A stretch of 64,000 bases of DNA from NCBI RefSeq assembly GCF_006970445.1, contig NZ_CP033877.1, forward strand, positions 814,750 to 878,749. Reading direction: 5' to 3'. The notes beneath the pieces were generated by a model, which saw only the letters and a list, made by a program, of their open reading frames with translations, made no database searches and was not told the DNA's origin. The DNA comes from Stenotrophomonas maltophilia. GTDB lineage: Bacteria > Pseudomonadota > Gammaproteobacteria > Xanthomonadales > Xanthomonadaceae. The position numbers and the translations under genes were made by a program. Below are positions 1-8,302 of the stretch, piece after piece (the stretch's first letter is position 1; each line of letters opens with the position of its first letter).

Positions 1-586
1 TGACACCTGGAATGTTGTCCACCGCATCGCCGCACAGCGCCAGGTAGTCGGCGATCTGGTGGGCGTGCACGCCGTGCCGCGCCTTCACTCCGGCCACGTC
101 CCAGCGCTGGTTGCGGGCGTAGTCCCACTGCTCGTCGTGGTCGACCAGCAGCTGCGACAGGTCCTTGTCGGCGGAGATGATCACCCCGCGATGGCTGCCA
201 CGGTGCACGTGCAGGGCGCTGCCGATCAGGTCGTCGGCCTCGTATTCGTGGTGGGCCAGGACGGCAAGGCCCAACGCCGCGCACAGCGCCTTGCAGTGCA
301 CGAACTGGCGCTTGAGCGCCTCCGGTGCCGGATCACGGTTGGCCTTGTAGGCCGGATACAGCCGGTGGCGGAAGCCGCTGTCTAGCGCTTCGTCGAAGGC
401 GATGGCGATGTGCCGCGGGCGCTCGCGCTCAAGCAGGTCCAGCAGGAAGCGGGCGAAGCCGTGCACCGCATTGGTGGGCCAGCCCTGCGCGTCCTGGAAC
501 TGATCCGGCAGCGAGTGCCAGGCACGGAACACGTAGATGCTGGCGTCGACCAGGTACAGCGACGGCGGTGGCGCCGGCAGGGTCAT
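1..586 (-). CDS. 5'-3' exonuclease, FEN/PolA N-terminal type (C-terminal part outside window)
   Basis: Reading the complement from the ATG at 584-586 gives 195 codons that run off the left edge. The product begins MTLPAPPPSLYLVDASIYVF. It carries the metal-binding hallmarks of the PolA-N/FEN nuclease superfamily in order: VDAS near the N-terminus, FRHRLYPAYKANR, EADDLIGS, SADKDLSQLL and the helix-hairpin start GDAVDNIPG. Enzymes of this family cut 5' ends or flaps of DNA. There is no polymerase part in view, so it may be a stand-alone Xni/ExoIX-like protein, but the missing C-terminus prevents proof. The start codon overlaps the stop of the upstream nitroreductase gene (ATGA), so the two are probably co-translated. 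Confidence 0.88.
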   Translation of the reverse strand, partial: MTLPAPPPSLYLVDASIYVFRAWHSLPDQFQDAQGWPTNAVHGFARFLLDLLERERPRHIAIAFDEALDSGFRHRLYPAYKANRDPAPEALKRQFVHCKALCAALGLAVLAHHEYEADDLIGSALHVHRGSHRGVIISADKDLSQLLVDHDEQWDYARNQRWDVAGVKARHGVHAHQIADYLALCGDAVDNIPGV

Positions 587-1182
587 GCCGGCGGCGTCCA
601 GTCGCGCAGCAGGGCCGCCGGGTCGGGGCGCTCGCGCTCGGGCACATCGGCCCTGGCTGTGCCGATGTGGATGAAGCCGGCGATGCGTTCGCCTTCGACC
701 AGGCCCAGCTCGGCCTGCACGACCGGATCGAAGGCCATCCAGGCGGTCAGCCACTGCGCGCCGAAGCCCAGCGCCTGCGCGGCCTGCAGCAGGGCGAAGC
801 AGACGCAGCCGGCGGTCATCAGCTGTTCCTGTTCGGGCACCTTCGGGTCCGGGCGCGGGCTGGCCACCACCACGATCACCAGCGGTGCATGGCTGAAACG
901 CTGGCGGTCCTTCTCGAACACGGCCTCGCCCGCATGCGGGTCGCGCTGGCGGCTGCGTTCGGCCAGGAAGTCACCCAGAGTGTGACGTGCATCGCCGGCG
1001 ATTTTCAGGAAGCGGAACGGCACGCGCTTGCCGTGGTCGGGCACGCGCACCGCCGAGGCCAGCATCCGCTGCAGGGTGGCCGGGTCCGGTCCGGGCTCGC
1101 CCAGTTGCCGCGAGGGCACCGAGCGGCGGGCATCCAGGGCGAGCAGGGCAGCGGGGTCGGGCATGGAGTCTGAACCGGTCAT
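583..1182 (-). CDS. Nitroreductase family protein (YdjA-like)
   Basis: A protein of about 199 residues starting MTGSDSMPDPAALLALDARR. It has the N-terminal R-R-S-V-P pattern (ARRSVPSRQL) and the PDHGKRVPFRFLKI segment typical of short YdjA-type nitroreductases, which bind FMN and use NAD(P)H to reduce nitro compounds or quinones. The central GCVCFALLQAAQALGFGAQW helix and the C-terminal GFIHIGTA strand also fit. The frame stays open upstream to 1269, but those residues look non-coding. Starts at 1182 and 1164 are both possible and neither has a strong Shine-Dalgarno. The gene shares its last bases with the exonuclease start. True substrate unknown. Confidence 0.85.
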   Translation of the reverse strand: MTGSDSMPDPAALLALDARRSVPSRQLGEPGPDPATLQRMLASAVRVPDHGKRVPFRFLKIAGDARHTLGDFLAERSRQRDPHAGEAVFEKDRQRFSHAPLVIVVVASPRPDPKVPEQEQLMTAGCVCFALLQAAQALGFGAQWLTAWMAFDPVVQAELGLVEGERIAGFIHIGTARADVPERERPDPAALLRDWTPPA

Positions 1183-1495
1183 CACGGGTGTTTGATTATA
1201 GTCGGGGTGGTCAATGACGCCGTCTGTGTCGCGTCCGGCCCCTGAATACCAAACTGTGATGAACATCATGCCACTGGCGGGAAACGGACAGCCGCTTCCC
1301 CTCGCCTCGTGGGCCTTGCACGGCTTACGATATCTGTCTTGCCGGGCCGCCGGTCATGAGGTTTGAAGTGAGGACTGTTTCACTGTCCGTGACGGGCTGG
1401 CCGGCCTACCATCGACGTTCCGGTACATGGGGTGTGCCGGTCGTCGCGAAGTCCGTGCTGTCTGTCGTACCAGAGAAGGTGGGGAGCCTTCCCGA
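1183..1495. other. Divergent intergenic region
   Basis: About 310 bp between the minus-strand nitroreductase start and the plus-strand DUF1631 gene. It must hold both promoters. A TATAAT hexamer lies on the minus strand at 1195-1200, but no well-spaced -35 accompanies it. The only other feature I see is the purine-rich ribosome site AGAAGGTGGGGAG near 1473-1485 for the plus-strand gene. Confidence 0.5.
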
Positions 1496-3817
1496 ATGAT
1501 GAGCGTGCCCACACCGATGGGATCGCCGGGCCGTGACCCGGCCCAGCTCCAGCTTGCCCGGGACATGGTCCTGCCCGCGCTGTGCCAGGCCTTCGGGGCG
1601 GCACTGGCGCGTTTCGACGATGCCCTGTTCGACCGCGCCGGCAATGCCGGCTCGTCGCAGTTGCTGTTCCTGGACGCGATGCGCGAACTGCGCCGCCGCC
1701 GTGAGGACATCGCTGCCGCCTTCGCCGGCCACCTGCAGCAGGCCTGGGCCGCATTGGCGGCCGGTGAGCCGCTGTCAGCCGAGGCGACCCTGTCCGGGCC
1801 GGCCGAGGATGGCCTGAGCCTGCTGGCCGAACACGTACTGGAATCGCGGTTGGCGGTGCGCAACTTTGCCACCGTGCTGCTGCGCGACTTCAAGCCGGTG
1901 CTGGCGCGGCTGGATCGCCGCCTGGGCCGGTTGATCGGCGGCGCGGAACTGGACGCCGACCACAATCCGATCAGCCCCGAACATCTGGGCGTGGCCATCC
2001 ACGAGGCCTTTGCTGGCTGCGAACTGGCCCCGGAAGTACATCTGGTGCTGATCAAGCTGTGCGAGCGCGACCTGCGCGCACCGGTCGGCCGCATCTACGA
2101 GAAGCTGGACGAACAGCTGGCCGCGGCCGGCGTGATGTCGCAGATGGGTGCGCCGCAGCGTCCGCTGTCGGCGGCGCCGGATCCGCGCATGGCCGGGATG
2201 CTGGATGATCTGGTCGAGCAGCGCCAGAGTGCGGGCTTCGACCCTGGATTCAGCGATGACGAGCAGGCCGCACCGGCCTGGGCGCAGCGCTTTGCCGCGC
2301 GCTGGTCCGAGCGCCGCGGCCACATGCAGCAGCATCTGGGCGGCGAAGACGGCGGCACCGGCGAGGCCTACGCAGGCCAGCAGGGCATGCTGCTGGAAGC
2401 GCTGCACGAACTGCTGCAGCAGACCCGCCACGTGCGTGAGGACGCGACGTCGGCCGCGCAGGTGGCGATCGGCCAGCAGCGTCCGCTCAGCCAGCGCGAA
2501 ATGATGTCGGTGCTGTCGCTGCTGCAGGCCACGCCCAGCGCGACGCTGCGTGCAGCCATCGGCGAGGACGGCGAATCGCTGGCGCAGCGGCTGAAGAGCG
2601 AAGTGCTGTCCAGCGCCACCCAGCTTGGCGTGGACCCTGGCCAGACCCGCCTGGACCCGCAGGACGAGGATGCGATCGACCTGGTCGGCATGCTGTTCGA
2701 CGTGATGCTGGATGAGCGTGAGCTGGAAGGCCGCTCGCGCGAACTCATCGGCCGCCTGGTGGTGCCTTTCGTCAAGGTCGCCATGCTCGACCGCCGCATG
2801 TTCGTGCAGAAGACCCATCCGGCGCGCAAGCTGCTCAACTCGCTGGCCGAGGCCTGCGAGGGCAACACCGGCGAGAGCCAGGCCGAGCGCATGCTGATGG
2901 CCAAGGTCGAGGAGATCATCGAGCGCCTGGTGGCCGAGTTCAACGAGAACCTCGCGATCTTCCTGACCCTGGAAGAAGAATTCCGCGAGTTCCTGGTGCA
3001 GCATCGCCGCCGCGTGGAAATCGCCGAGCGCCGTGCCGCGGAAACGCAGCGCGGGCAGGAAAAGCTGGAAATGGCCCGCAGCCGGGCCAGTACGGAACTG
3101 GACCGCCGCATCGGCGATGCCACCCTGCCGCCGGCCATTGCCGAGTTCCTGCGCCAGCCATGGCAGCACCATCTGACCCTGGCACTGCTGCGCGAGGGCG
3201 AAGAAGGCGCGTCGGTGGCCGAGGCATTGAGCCTTGGCGATGGCCTGCTGGAGGAAGTGGCCGAGGCCCGCCGCCAGATCGTCGGCAAACCGTGGCTGCA
3301 GGCCTGGCAGCCGGTGCTGGCCAAGGTGTTTGCCAGCGTCGGCGTGCACGGCGATGCGGCCACCGGGGCGATCGACGCCTTGCATGACACGCTGCAGGGC
3401 ATCGCCGAGTCGCGGCCCGAACTGCAGCGCGCGCTGCCCGAGCTGCCGCAGGTCGCGCTGCCGGCGCCGCCAGTGGCTGAATCGCCAGCGGTGGAGCTCG
3501 GCGGGCAGATCGACGCCGATGATTTCGACAATGCCGATGCCGACCGCTTCCGCCGCATGGAAATCGGCAACTGGCTGGACTTCGTCGACAAGGACGGCAA
3601 GGTGCAGGCCGGCAAGCTGTCCTGGGTCAGCCCGATTTCCTCGCGCCTGCTGTTCGTCAACCGTCGCGGCGTGCGCTTCTGCGTGGCCTCGCCGGAGGAG
3701 CTGGCGGTGATGGTGCGGCTGGGCCGCCTGCGTGCCCACGTTGACGATGGCGCCTTCGACAGCGCCATGCAGGGCGTGATCGACCGCCTCGACCCGGGCA
3801 GCGCCACCCTGCACTGA
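1496..3817 (+). CDS. DUF1631 family protein
   Basis: A 773-residue cytoplasmic protein, mostly helical, with no signal peptide. I recognise it as DUF1631 from its overall plan. A long alpha-helical body includes KLLNSLAEACEGN and VEEIIERLVAEFNENLAIF. A compact C-terminal beta module around residues 685-745 (FRRMEIGNWLDF, then KLSWVSPISSRLLFVNRRG) loosely resembles a PilZ-like barrel. A link to c-di-GMP would be inference only. The adjacent ATG codons at 1496 and 1499 follow AGAAGGTGGGGAG at good spacing; upstream in-frame codons look spurious. It ends about 50 bp before pntAA, so readthrough is possible. Biochemical function is unknown. Confidence 0.8.
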   Translation: MMSVPTPMGSPGRDPAQLQLARDMVLPALCQAFGAALARFDDALFDRAGNAGSSQLLFLDAMRELRRRREDIAAAFAGHLQQAWAALAAGEPLSAEATLSGPAEDGLSLLAEHVLESRLAVRNFATVLLRDFKPVLARLDRRLGRLIGGAELDADHNPISPEHLGVAIHEAFAGCELAPEVHLVLIKLCERDLRAPVGRIYEKLDEQLAAAGVMSQMGAPQRPLSAAPDPRMAGMLDDLVEQRQSAGFDPGFSDDEQAAPAWAQRFAARWSERRGHMQQHLGGEDGGTGEAYAGQQGMLLEALHELLQQTRHVREDATSAAQVAIGQQRPLSQREMMSVLSLLQATPSATLRAAIGEDGESLAQRLKSEVLSSATQLGVDPGQTRLDPQDEDAIDLVGMLFDVMLDERELEGRSRELIGRLVVPFVKVAMLDRRMFVQKTHPARKLLNSLAEACEGNTGESQAERMLMAKVEEIIERLVAEFNENLAIFLTLEEEFREFLVQHRRRVEIAERRAAETQRGQEKLEMARSRASTELDRRIGDATLPPAIAEFLRQPWQHHLTLALLREGEEGASVAEALSLGDGLLEEVAEARRQIVGKPWLQAWQPVLAKVFASVGVHGDAATGAIDALHDTLQGIAESRPELQRALPELPQVALPAPPVAESPAVELGGQIDADDFDNADADRFRRMEIGNWLDFVDKDGKVQAGKLSWVSPISSRLLFVNRRGVRFCVASPEELAVMVRLGRLRAHVDDGAFDSAMQGVIDRLDPGSATLH

Positions 3818-3869
3818 GCGCTGGCTGCCTGCTAGGATCGGGGAAACTCACCGATCAGCGGGGACCTGC

Positions 3870-4949
3870 ATGGCCGTGGCGTTGCTGGGGATCAAGGAGA
3901 CCGCGCCGGGTGAACGGCGCGTGGCGTTGACGCCGGAAACCGCGCGCAAGCTCGGTGCCTTGGGTATTACCGTCTGGTACGAGGCCGGCGCTGGCCTGGC
4001 CGCCGGCTTCACCGATGCCGCCTATGACGATGCCGGCGCACGCGTCTTCGACGCGGGCCGCTGGGCCGAGATCGATATCCTGCTGTGCGTGCAGGCGCCC
4101 GCTGCGACGGTGCTGGAGCAGCTCAAGCCCGGTGCCAGCGTGGTTGGCCTGCTGGCCCCGGCCACCGATCCGGCGCTGGCCGCATTGGCGGCCGATGATC
4201 GCCTGCAGCTGTTCCCGCTGCAGCAGCTACCGCGCACCACCCGTGCGCAGGCGATGGATGTACTCAGTTCGCAGGCTGGCATGGCCGGTTACAAGGCGGC
4301 GCTGATCGCCGCCGAACGCGCGCCGCGCTTCTTCCCGATGCTGACCACCGCCGCCGGCACCGTGCGGCCAGCCAAGGTGCTGGTGATCGGCGCCGGCGTG
4401 GCGGGCCTGCAGGCCATCGCCACCGCGCGGCGTCTCGGTGCGCAGGTGGAAGGTTTCGACGTGCGCCCGGAAACCCGTGAGCAGATCCAGTCACTGGGCG
4501 CGCGCTTCCTCGACCTCGGGGTCAGCGCGGCGGGCGAGGGTGGCTATGCGCGGGCGCTGACCGACGAGGAGCGCGCCGAGCAGCAGCGTCGGCTGGCCGA
4601 CCACCTGCGTGGCGTGGACGTGGTGATCTGCACGGCCGCGGTGCCCGGGCGCCCGGCGCCGACCATCGTGACCGCCGCGATGGTGGAGGGCATGGCCACC
4701 GGCAGCGTCATTGTCGATCTGGCGGCCGAGAGCGGCGGCAACTGTGCATTGACCCAGCCGGGGCAGTGCATCGAGCACCAGGGCGTGACCATCGATGGCC
4801 CGCTGGGCCTGGCCAGTCGCGGCGCGACCCAGGCCAGCGAGATGTATGCGCGCAATCTGCTCAACTTCGTTGCGCTGTTCGTGCGCGAAGGGCAGCTCGA
4901 TTTCGACTGGGACGACGAGCTGCTGGCGAAGACGCGCTGGCAGGCGTGA
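3870..4949 (+). CDS. pntAA: NAD(P) transhydrogenase subunit alpha part 1
   Basis: A 359-residue protein matching domain I of proton-translocating transhydrogenase, which transfers hydride between NADH and NADP+ at the inner membrane. The N-terminus KETAPGERRVALTPETARKL is the alanine-dehydrogenase/PNT signature. The NAD-binding Rossmann motif VLVIGAGVAGLQAIATARRL is central, followed by DVRPETREQ. It ends after domain I with no membrane helices, as in three-subunit enzymes where helices reside in PntAB and PntB. Unusually, its partners do not follow directly: three minus-strand genes lie between it and pntAB at 6481. Confidence 0.95.
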   Translation: MAVALLGIKETAPGERRVALTPETARKLGALGITVWYEAGAGLAAGFTDAAYDDAGARVFDAGRWAEIDILLCVQAPAATVLEQLKPGASVVGLLAPATDPALAALAADDRLQLFPLQQLPRTTRAQAMDVLSSQAGMAGYKAALIAAERAPRFFPMLTTAAGTVRPAKVLVIGAGVAGLQAIATARRLGAQVEGFDVRPETREQIQSLGARFLDLGVSAAGEGGYARALTDEERAEQQRRLADHLRGVDVVICTAAVPGRPAPTIVTAAMVEGMATGSVIVDLAAESGGNCALTQPGQCIEHQGVTIDGPLGLASRGATQASEMYARNLLNFVALFVREGQLDFDWDDELLAKTRWQA

Positions 4950-4956
4950 ATGACAT

Positions 4957-4997
4957 GGGGTCAGATCCCTTTGCCAGAGGCAAAGGGATCTGACCCC
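4957..4997. repeat. GGGGTCAGATCC-type palindrome
   Basis: A near-perfect inverted repeat with arms GGGGTCAGATCCCTTTGCC and GGCAAAGGGATCTGACCCC around a 3-nt loop. It lies just after pntAA and before the convergent DUF3106 gene. The same core recurs at 8264, 11018 and 16887. There is no T-run, so it is a repeat family or bidirectional stem-loop rather than a standard terminator. Confidence 0.85.
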
Positions 4998-5010
4998 GTT
5001 CCCCGTGGCG

Positions 5011-5472
5011 TTACCTCGGCTTTGCCGGCGGTGGATTGTCGCGCACCCAGTCCCGTCGCTGTTCCGGCGTCATCTGCGACCAGCGCTCGCGCAGTGCGTC
5101 ACGCTGTGCCGGCGGCATGTTGCGCATCTGCCCGAACAGGGCCCGTGCCTGCTCGCGCTGTTCCGGGCTCATGTGCTCGAAGCGGCGCAGGCCGCGGCGG
5201 GCCTTGTCGCGCTCCTCTGGGCTCATCAATTGCCAGCGCTGGCCATGCGAGAGCATGCGCTGGCGCTGGCCGGCATCGGCACTGTTCCAGCGGTCGCGCA
5301 GCGGCGCCAGCAGGGACTCGCGCTGGGATTCGCTCAGCTGCTCCCACGCCGGCAAGGGTGCGGTCGGTGCGGGGCGTGTGGCAGGGGCGGGCGCGGTGCT
5401 TTGCGCCAGCGCCGGGACGGCCGGCAGCAGCGACAGGGTCAACAGCAGCGGCAGGGTAGGCAGTCGGAACAT
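5011..5472 (-). CDS. DUF3106 exported protein
   Basis: A 153-residue protein with a clear signal peptide (MFRLPTLPLLLTLSLLPAVPALA, cut before QST). The mature part is an Ala/Pro linker and then a charged repetitive helical region with the DUF3106 pattern of W..LS..QR..L.PL...W, MSPEERDKARR, MSPEQREQARAL and MTPEQRRDW. The function of DUF3106 is unknown. It starts 3 bp after the upstream membrane-protein gene, with GGAG inside that gene's end, so sigma factor, membrane protein and this gene form one operon. A periplasmic sensor or target of the sigma factor is a reasonable inference from position only. Confidence 0.85.
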   Translation of the reverse strand: MFRLPTLPLLLTLSLLPAVPALAQSTAPAPATRPAPTAPLPAWEQLSESQRESLLAPLRDRWNSADAGQRQRMLSHGQRWQLMSPEERDKARRGLRRFEHMSPEQREQARALFGQMRNMPPAQRDALRERWSQMTPEQRRDWVRDNPPPAKPR

Positions 5473-5475
5473 GGT

Positions 5476-5802
5476 TCACTCCATCGCCAGGTCGGTATCG
5501 CCCAGCCACAGGTACAGATCGGGATTCTCGTCGTACAGCGCGCTGTTGTCTTCCACCGAGGCCAGCACGGGGGCCGGCGCCGGGCCGGCAAGCGTGCCGT
5601 GGCCGATGAACTGCAGGCCGATGCCCAGGGCCACCACCAGCGAACAGGTGCTGGCCAGCCACCAGCGCCAGCGCCCGCGATGAGCGGCCGTGGCGCCGTG
5701 GCGAGCCTGGCGCAGCCGTGCCAGCGTGGCCGGCGACAGCGCCTGCAGCGACTGCGCATGCAGGCTGCGCAGGGTGTCATCGGAAGGCAGGGAGCGGTTC
5801 AC
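5476..5802 (-). CDS. Single-pass membrane protein, putative anti-sigma factor
   Basis: A 108-residue protein with a cytoplasmic N-terminus rich in Ser, Leu and Arg, one membrane helix (WWLASTCSLVVALGIGLQF, about residues 47-66) and an acidic C-terminal tail (DENPDLYLWLGDTD). It begins with GTG overlapping the TGA of the sigma-factor gene, a coupling typical of sigma/anti-sigma pairs. No HxxxCxxC zinc motif is visible, so anti-sigma activity is inferred from size, topology and neighbour only. Confidence 0.65.
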   Translation of the reverse strand: MNRSLPSDDTLRSLHAQSLQALSPATLARLRQARHGATAAHRGRWRWWLASTCSLVVALGIGLQFIGHGTLAGPAPAPVLASVEDNSALYDENPDLYLWLGDTDLAME

Positions 5803-6383
5803 GGGTGGGTCTCCAGGTAGTCCTGCAGCGCCTGCCGGGCGCGTGCCAGATGGGTTTTTACCGCGCCTTCGCTGCAGCCCATGGCACGGGCGGTGGTGGC
5901 CCCGTCCAGGTCCTGCAGCACGCGCAGGGTGAAGGCCTCGCGCTGGCGGGCGGGCAGGCGGCGCAACGCGTCCACCAGCTGCTGGTACTGCTGGCGCTGT
6001 TCATGCGCCTGCGCTGGGTCCGGGCCGGGGTCGGCCCAGTCGATCCCGCTGCCTTCCGCGTCCTGGTTGTCGCGCCAGAACGGCAGGCGGAAGCGGCGCC
6101 GGCGCTGCATGTCGATCACCCGCCGGCGCAGGATGCTCCAGAACAGCGGCGCCCATTCGGCCGCCGGCTTGTCGGCGTAGTCCAGCATGCGCAGCAGCGC
6201 ATCCTGCACGGCGTCCATGGCATCTTCGCGCTGGCGCAGGCCGGCCTCGGCGAAGCGGAACGCACGCGGGCCAACGCTGGCCAGGAACGCCTCCAGCGAT
6301 GCCGGCAGGGCATCGGTCTCGGCGCTCGGGGGGACGGGGCTGCTCACCAGCACAGGGTACGGTTCCTCGCTCGGGGTCACCAT
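5799..6383 (-). CDS. RNA polymerase sigma factor, ECF type
   Basis: About 194 residues. Region 2 is seen in RFAEAGLRQREDAMDAVQDA, with the LFWSILRRRVIDMQRRRRF helix after it. Region 4 is LPARQREAFTLRVLQDLDG followed by a helix-turn-helix with CSEGAVKTHLARARQAL. This is the architecture of sigma-70 family ECF factors that recruit polymerase to a small regulon. The ATG at 6383 is the longest reasonable start; a GTG at 6347 (VSSPVPPSAE) with GAGGAA upstream is an alternative. It is the first gene of a three-gene minus-strand operon and lies between pntAA and pntAB. Its target promoters cannot be read from this window. Confidence 0.87.
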   Translation of the reverse strand: MVTPSEEPYPVLVSSPVPPSAETDALPASLEAFLASVGPRAFRFAEAGLRQREDAMDAVQDALLRMLDYADKPAAEWAPLFWSILRRRVIDMQRRRRFRLPFWRDNQDAEGSGIDWADPGPDPAQAHEQRQQYQQLVDALRRLPARQREAFTLRVLQDLDGATTARAMGCSEGAVKTHLARARQALQDYLETHP

Positions 6384-6480
6384 CGACAACGCGTGAGCGC
6401 CGCCGCGGTTGACACCGGGTGCGCGCGGGTTCAGCCCGTGGTTATGATGGGGCGACGAAGACAGAGCGGGAGCGTTGCCA

Positions 6481-6801
6481 GTGAGTGACGGGTTCGTGGC
6501 GCTGTACATCTTCATGCTGGCGGCCATCGCCGGCCACGTGATCATTTCGCGGGTGCCGGTGATCCTGCACACCCCGCTGATGTCGGGCTCCAACTTCATC
6601 CACGGCATCGTGCTGATCGGTGCGATGGTGGTGCTGGGGCATGCGCAGACGCCGCTGGAGAAGGCGCTGGGCTTCCTTGCCGTGGTGCTCGGTGCCGGCA
6701 ACGCCGCCGGTGGCTACGTGGTCACTGCGCGCATGCTGGAAATGTTCAAGCCGAGCGCGCCCAAGGGCGGCAAGGACGAGCCGAAGGAGCCGCAGGCTTG
6801 A
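6481..6801 (+). CDS. pntAB: NAD(P) transhydrogenase subunit alpha part 2
   Basis: A 106-residue membrane subunit of the proton-translocating transhydrogenase. It has three hydrophobic helices: FVALYIFMLAAIAGHVIIS, FIHGIVLIGAMVVLGHA and a third around LGFLAVVLGAGNAAGGYVV. A charged tail (KPSAPKGGKDEPKEPQ) follows. GTG at 6481 is chosen because GGGAG lies about 8 nt upstream; a TTG at 6475 is too close to it. The stop TGA overlaps the TTG start of pntB, so the two subunits are translationally coupled. Confidence 0.92.
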   Translation: MSDGFVALYIFMLAAIAGHVIISRVPVILHTPLMSGSNFIHGIVLIGAMVVLGHAQTPLEKALGFLAVVLGAGNAAGGYVVTARMLEMFKPSAPKGGKDEPKEPQA

Positions 6802-8258
6802 ACATCAGCACCGTCGAACTGCTCGATTGGCTGGTCAAGGCCAGCTACCTCGTCGCCGCCACGCTGTTCCTGCTGGGCCTGCAGCGCATGGCCTCGCCGC
6901 TGACTGCGCGCAGCGGCATCCGCTGGGCCGGGCTGGGCATGCTGCTGGCCACGGTGGCGACTTTCTTCCTGCCTGAACTGCATAACGTGCCGCTGATCCT
7001 GGTGGCGCTGCTGCTGGGCGCCGGCCTGGCCTGGTGGTCGGCCGGCAAGGTTGCCATCACCGACATGCCGCAGATGGTGGCGCTGTACAACGGCATGGGC
7101 GGTGGCTCGGCGGCGGCGATCGGTGCAGTGGAGCTGCTGCGCTACGCCTTCCTTGCCAACCGCGATACCAGCCACTGGAGTGCACAGGCGCTGGCCGACC
7201 TGGCCGCGCGCCAGCCGTCGGGCATGGTGCTGCTGCTGGCGGTGGTCGGCGCGGCGATCGGTGCGGTGTCGCTGTCCGGTTCGGTGATCGCCTGGGCCAA
7301 GCTGGATGGGCGCCTGGACAAGCGCGTGACCTGGCCCGGCCAGCAGGTGATGAACCTGCTGGTGGCGCTGGTAGTGGTGGTGCTGGCGATCATCGCGGCC
7401 AGCACGCTCAATACCTGGGCGATCGTCGCCTTCTTCGTGCTTGCACTGGCACTGGGCGTGCTGATGACGTTGCCGATCGGCGGCGCCGACATGCCGGTGG
7501 TGATCTCGCTGTACAACGCGTTCACCGGCCTGGCGGTGTCGTTCGAGGGCTACGTGCTGGGCAACGAGGCGTTGATCATCGCCGGCATGATGGTCGGCGC
7601 GGCGGGCATCCTGCTGACCCGGCTGATGGCCAAGGCGATGAACCGGCCGATCCGCAATGTGCTGTTCTCCAACTTCGGCGCCGGCGCCGGGGGCGAAGCG
7701 CAGGCGATCACCGGCGCGCAGAAGCCGATCGAAGCGTCGGATGTCGCGGCGATGATGGCCTATGCCGAACGCGTGGTGATCGTGCCGGGTTACGGCATGG
7801 CCGTGGCACAGGCGCAGCACAAGATCTGGGAGCTGGCGCAGCGGTTGGGCCAGCGCGGGGTGAAGGTGAAGTTCGCGATCCACCCGGTCGCCGGGCGCAT
7901 GCCAGGGCACATGAACGTGCTGCTGGCCGAAGCCGGCGTGCCCTACGACCTGATCGCCGACATGGACGACATCAATCCGGAATTTGCCAACACCGACGTG
8001 GTGCTGGTGATCGGTGCCAACGACGTGGTCAATCCGGTGGCACGCACGGACCCGGCCAGCCCGATTTACGGCATGCCGGTGCTGGATGTGGTCAATGCGC
8101 GCAACGTGGTGGTGATCAAGCGCGGCAAGGGCACTGGCTTTGCCGGCATCGAGAATGCGCTGTTCTACGCTGACAACACCCGCATGCTGTACGGCGACGG
8201 CGCTGAAGCGGCCGCATCGCTGGTGAGCGAGCTGAAGGCGCTCGACGGCGGGCATTGA
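6798..8258 (+). CDS. pntB: NAD(P) transhydrogenase subunit beta
   Basis: A 486-residue subunit. The N-terminal 280 or so residues form many membrane helices of the proton channel. The C-terminal domain III binds NADP(H) through VVIVPGYGMAVAQAQHKIWE, with VLVIGANDVVNPVARTDP and the conserved KRGKGTGFAGIENALFY near the end. Length is normal for the family. Translation starts at TTG 6798 overlapping the pntAB stop, with AAGGAG 8 nt upstream. It closes the pnt operon; a degenerate palindrome and the 79-bp repeat array lie immediately downstream. Confidence 0.95.
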   Translation: MNISTVELLDWLVKASYLVAATLFLLGLQRMASPLTARSGIRWAGLGMLLATVATFFLPELHNVPLILVALLLGAGLAWWSAGKVAITDMPQMVALYNGMGGGSAAAIGAVELLRYAFLANRDTSHWSAQALADLAARQPSGMVLLLAVVGAAIGAVSLSGSVIAWAKLDGRLDKRVTWPGQQVMNLLVALVVVVLAIIAASTLNTWAIVAFFVLALALGVLMTLPIGGADMPVVISLYNAFTGLAVSFEGYVLGNEALIIAGMMVGAAGILLTRLMAKAMNRPIRNVLFSNFGAGAGGEAQAITGAQKPIEASDVAAMMAYAERVVIVPGYGMAVAQAQHKIWELAQRLGQRGVKVKFAIHPVAGRMPGHMNVLLAEAGVPYDLIADMDDINPEFANTDVVLVIGANDVVNPVARTDPASPIYGMPVLDVVNARNVVVIKRGKGTGFAGIENALFYADNTRMLYGDGAEAAASLVSELKALDGGH

Positions 8259-8263
8259 GGGCC

Positions 8264-8302
8264 GGGGTCGGATCCCTTTCCGCAGGAATGGGCTCTGACC
8301 CC
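8264..8302. repeat. Degenerate GGGGTC-type palindrome
   Basis: Arms GGGGTCGGATCCCTTTCC and GGAATGGGCTCTGACCCC form an imperfect hairpin right after the pntB stop. It is a decayed copy of the element at 4957 and directly abuts the 79-bp tandem array. Confidence 0.7.

Noticed and set aside
1195..1214. Sigma-70 promoter TTGACC/TATAAT on the minus strand before the nitroreductase
   Set aside because: The two hexamers are only 8 bp apart, too close to work together.
1775..3814. A 679-codon antisense frame over the DUF1631 gene
   Set aside because: Shadow of a G+C-rich gene with no domain or start signal.
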